64,000 bases of DNA from Sphingomonadales bacterium EhC05 (lineage in GTDB: Bacteria; Pseudomonadota; Alphaproteobacteria; Sphingomonadales; Sphingomonadaceae). Position numbers and translations under genes: made by a program. The DNA is taken from contig LXYP01000027.1 in NCBI GenBank assembly GCA_001650955.1, positions 1-64,000 of the forward strand, given 5' to 3'. The notes below the pieces were generated by a model, which saw only the letters and a list, made by a program, of their open reading frames with translations, ran no database searches and was not told the DNA's origin. Below are positions 63,954-64,000 of the stretch, piece by piece; the first letter of the stretch is position 1, and each line of letters starts with the position of its first letter.

Positions 63954-64000
63954 AGGCGCGCCATGCCATAAACAAGCGCTATGGCGAAGGAATTTGGCAC

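Noticed and set aside
63981-64000. ATG at the right window edge (reads MAKEFG...)
   Set aside because: Could be the start of a divergent gene next to mutY, but only seven codons are visible and no ribosome-binding site stands out.

Overview
The window looks like chromosomal DNA of an alphaproteobacterium, most likely a member of the Sphingomonadales (for example a Sphingorhabdus/Parasphingorhabdus-type organism; the order is a fair inference, the genus a guess). The reasons are moderate GC, COQ9, the CtrA-degradation adaptor RcdA (DUF1465), DUF1489, two YdcH/DUF465 proteins, an omega subunit of the long alphaproteobacterial type, methionine synthase split into two genes after an ArsR-methyltransferase regulator and metF, and many secreted serine hydrolases. 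I see no rRNA, tRNA, CRISPR array, insertion sequence or prophage. Almost everything is chromosomal housekeeping with a few accessory patches.

Layout. 1-2.3 kb: small secreted or orphan proteins (two Cys-rich, one pentapeptide repeat, one ABM-like). 2.4-5.2 kb: ssb, then the ferrous iron uptake pair feoA-feoB behind a Fur-like site. 5.2-8.3 kb: coq9, an Old Yellow Enzyme reductase, rcdA and two DUF465 proteins. 8.4-17.6 kb: ptsP, a RodZ-like HTH membrane protein, cpoB-tilS-ftsH, rpoZ and a phospholipase D-family enzyme. 17.7-19.5 kb: a class A beta-lactamase-like lipoprotein and two small lipoproteins. 19.7-26.4 kb: a methionine operon (ArsR-methyltransferase regulator, metF, metH part 1, metH part 2, TauE/SafE permease). 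26.5-32.0 kb: secreted beta-helix protein, PafA-like phosphatase, DsbD/ScsB-type thiol reductase with a periplasmic redoxin. 32-38 kb: orphan gene, lipidated methyltransferase-like protein, uvrB, DUF3617 lipoprotein with an EF-hand loop, class C serine hydrolase. 38-41.4 kb: two VOC proteins, M20 amidohydrolase, DksA/TraR-like protein and an ArsR-AHSA1 pair. 41.5-45.9 kb: ybgC-tolQRAB-pal. 46-50 kb: a 99-residue beta-rich orphan, a double M16 peptidase and a PmtA-like methyltransferase. 50-54.1 kb: ABM protein, MFS transporter and a Cdc48/VAT-like double AAA ATPase. 54.1-54.4 kb: a dense regulatory region with hairpins, a terminator and LysR-type palindromes. 54.4-59.6 kb: LysR regulator, CMD protein, cyclophilin, mgtE, GNAT, a Fur-site orphan and DUF1489. 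59.6-64 kb: a tightly packed minus-strand run mutY - Tat-exported serine hydrolase - nudC - GST.

How the parts work together. The envelope theme is strong: Tol-Pal plus the CpoB-like protein, FtsH, RodZ-like protein, several lipoproteins and a thiol-reduction pair. The methionine operon joins a SAM-pathway regulator to both halves of MetH and a permease. The two best regulatory links come from repeated non-coding sequence: nearly identical Fur-like boxes (18 of 20 bases) before feoA and before an orphan gene at 59 kb, and two TTGCA-N5-TGCAA palindromes between the LysR gene and the AAA ATPase. No obviously novel multi-gene system is visible. The least explained stretch is 54.1-54.4 kb, with a possible small RNA or attenuator in front of the Cdc48-like ATPase.
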